Below are positions 5,002-5,960 of a DNA stretch of 5,960 bases, piece after piece (the stretch's first letter is position 1; every line of letters begins with the position of its first letter). The notes beneath the pieces were generated by a model. It was given only the letters and a program-made list of their open reading frames with translations. It was not told the DNA's origin and ran no database searches. The stretch comes from Phycisphaerae bacterium. Lineage in GTDB: Bacteria > Planctomycetota > Phycisphaerae > UBA1845 > Fen-1342. The position numbers and the translations under genes were made by a program. Where the stretch lies: contig JALHOX010000190.1 in assembly GCA_022842805.1 (NCBI GenBank), positions 1 through 5,960 of the forward strand. The letters are read 5' to 3'.

Positions 5002-5960
5002 CTACGGCTCCGACCCCGCCGCCCGCAACTGCCACTCGGCGATCAGGTCCGCGTCGGCGGCGTGGTCGGTGTAAAGCTCGACCAGCGACAAAGCGGCGTT
5101 AGTCGCGTTGGTCGACTGGGGCCCCTCGGTCGCGCGCGAAATGCGATAGCCGTCGAGCAGCAACGATTCCGCTTCCTCATCGCAACCCAGCAGTCGCAGG
5201 CAGTTTCCCAGCCGGCCGCGATAGAGGCCGATGTAGGGGTGATCGGTCGGCAAATAGGCCTCGCCGCCGGCGACCGCCGCGCGATGCAGCGGCTCGGCCT
5301 CGGCGGGCCGACCCATGCGATCGTAAATCGTCGCGAGGTTGCTGCGCATCGAGATCAGCGTCGGGTGGTTGGGCTCGATCTGCGTGGGGCCGATTCGCAG
5401 CCCCTCTTCGAGCAGCGCCGCGGCCTGCTCGTGCTGCCGCAGGAAGCCGCGCATGGTGGCGAGATTGTTGAGCGTCAGGAGCGTGCTGGGGTGCGCCGAA
5501 CCCAACATGCGGCGGCGCGCGGCGAGCACCTGCTCATAGAGCTGCACGGCTTCGTCGTGTCGGCCGAGCGACCGCAAGGTCGTCGCCAGATTGCCCAGCG
5601 CCGATTGCGTGGTCGTGTGGTCTTCGCCGTGCAGCTTTCGCGCCAGGGCCACGGCCTGCTCCTGCAGCGGCAGCGCCTCGGCCAGCTTGCCGCGCTCGCG
5701 CAGCACCATTGCCAGCGAGTTCATCCAGTGGGCGGTCGATTCGTTTTCGGGGCCCAGCACGCGCAGCGCGTCCTCGTAGGTTTCGCGCAGCAATCGCTCG
5801 CTCTCCTCCGGTCGATTCATCGTCAGCAGCGTCGTGCCCAGATTGCCGCGGGCGGTGATCGTCTCCTTGTGATCGCGGCCGACGGCGCGCTCGTAATATT
5901 CGAGCGTGATGCGGGCCAGCTCAGACGCCTCGGCCGGGCGACCTGTCGTTTGATAAATGC
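5002..5960 (-). CDS. Kinesin-light-chain-like TPR repeat protein (N-terminus outside window)
   Basis: Read on the minus strand, the frame enters from the right edge and ends at a TAG (5002-5004), giving the last 319 complete codons. An internal ATG at 5820-5818 is not the true start, because the same TPR pattern continues upstream of it to the window edge. Seven consecutive 42-residue repeats are visible. They share the kinesin-light-chain TPR pattern: xAEAExLxxxA, then GxxHPxT, then xxNLAxxLxxxGR. A 17-residue tail containing EWQLRAAGSEP follows. Such repeats form a right-handed superhelix that binds proteins or peptides and have no catalytic activity themselves. In planctomycetes, arrays like this often end Ser/Thr protein kinases, so the missing N-terminus may hold a kinase domain; this is inference. 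No membrane helix or signal is visible in the part seen. It is followed after 51 bp by the zinc-ribbon membrane gene. Confidence 0.93.
   Translation of the reverse strand, partial: IYQTTGRPAEASELARITLEYYERAVGRDHKETITARGNLGTTLLTMNRPEESERLLRETYEDALRVLGPENESTAHWMNSLAMVLRERGKLAEALPLQEQAVALARKLHGEDHTTTQSALGNLATTLRSLGRHDEAVQLYEQVLAARRRMLGSAHPSTLLTLNNLATMRGFLRQHEQAAALLEEGLRIGPTQIEPNHPTLISMRSNLATIYDRMGRPAEAEPLHRAAVAGGEAYLPTDHPYIGLYRGRLGNCLRLLGCDEEAESLLLDGYRISRATEGPQSTNATNAALSLVELYTDHAADADLIAEWQLRAAGSEP
5056..5937 (-). repeat. Seven tandem 126-bp (42-codon) TPR units
   Basis: The coding sequence divides into seven units of exactly 42 codons with no insertion or deletion between them. In protein order they begin PAEASELA, PEESERLL, LAEALPLQ, HDEAVQLY, HEQAAALL, PAEAEPLH and DEEAESLL. 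An eighth, upstream unit is cut by the window edge, leaving IYQTTGR. The units are diverged at the DNA level, so this is an old protein repeat rather than a recent DNA duplication. The last unit is the most degenerate, as is usual for a capping repeat. Confidence 0.85.

Noticed and set aside
1..5960. Mobile element, CRISPR array, tRNA or rRNA, or a known defence cassette
   Set aside because: I looked for transposase or integrase motifs, regular short repeats, tRNA cloverleafs and rRNA signatures and saw none. The only repeats are TPR units and short palindromes.

Overview
The window is GC-rich, and its genes prefer G or C at third codon positions. It probably comes from a Planctomycetota bacterium, perhaps a Phycisphaerae-like lineage. 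Three observations point that way. One is a membrane protein with two zinc ribbons of the CxxCGYDLR...CPECG type, which I associate with planctomycete proteins. The second is an elongation factor G whose motifs resemble the spdEFG2/mitochondrial EF-G2 (GFM2) lineage, known from planctomycetes, spirochaetes and some deltaproteobacteria. The third is a long kinesin-light-chain-like TPR protein, a common type in these genomes. The assignment is inferred from protein motifs only.

Layout, left to right. Positions 1-234 hold the last 77 codons of an unrecognised plus-strand gene. A 120-bp gap with an imperfect hairpin precedes a complete EF-G-family gene (355-2436, plus). Positions 2437-2802 form a 366-bp spacer that is AT-rich for this window. 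It holds a possible 20-codon ORF behind a perfect Shine-Dalgarno sequence, and a 6-codon ORF ending just before the next gene. The plus-strand gene at 2803-3603 encodes a conserved-looking protein of unknown function.

Positions 3604-3903 contain no gene but several strong inverted repeats. They lie between convergent genes and probably end transcription from both sides. Two minus-strand genes enter from the right. The upstream one is a TPR protein (5002-5960, N-terminus outside the window) with seven in-phase 42-residue repeats. After a 51-bp gap comes a GTG-started eight-helix membrane protein (3904-4950) built as a tandem duplication of four helices plus one zinc ribbon.

Functionally, the EF-G paralogue is likely a translation factor, and its altered domain IV loops favour ribosome recycling over translocation. 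The TPR and membrane genes may be co-transcribed, but nothing shows they act together. I saw no rRNA, tRNA, CRISPR array, transposase, integrase or recognisable defence system. The points most worth a second look are the altered EF-G, the duplicated zinc-ribbon membrane protein, the hairpin-rich convergent spacer and the small ORFs in the AT-rich spacer.
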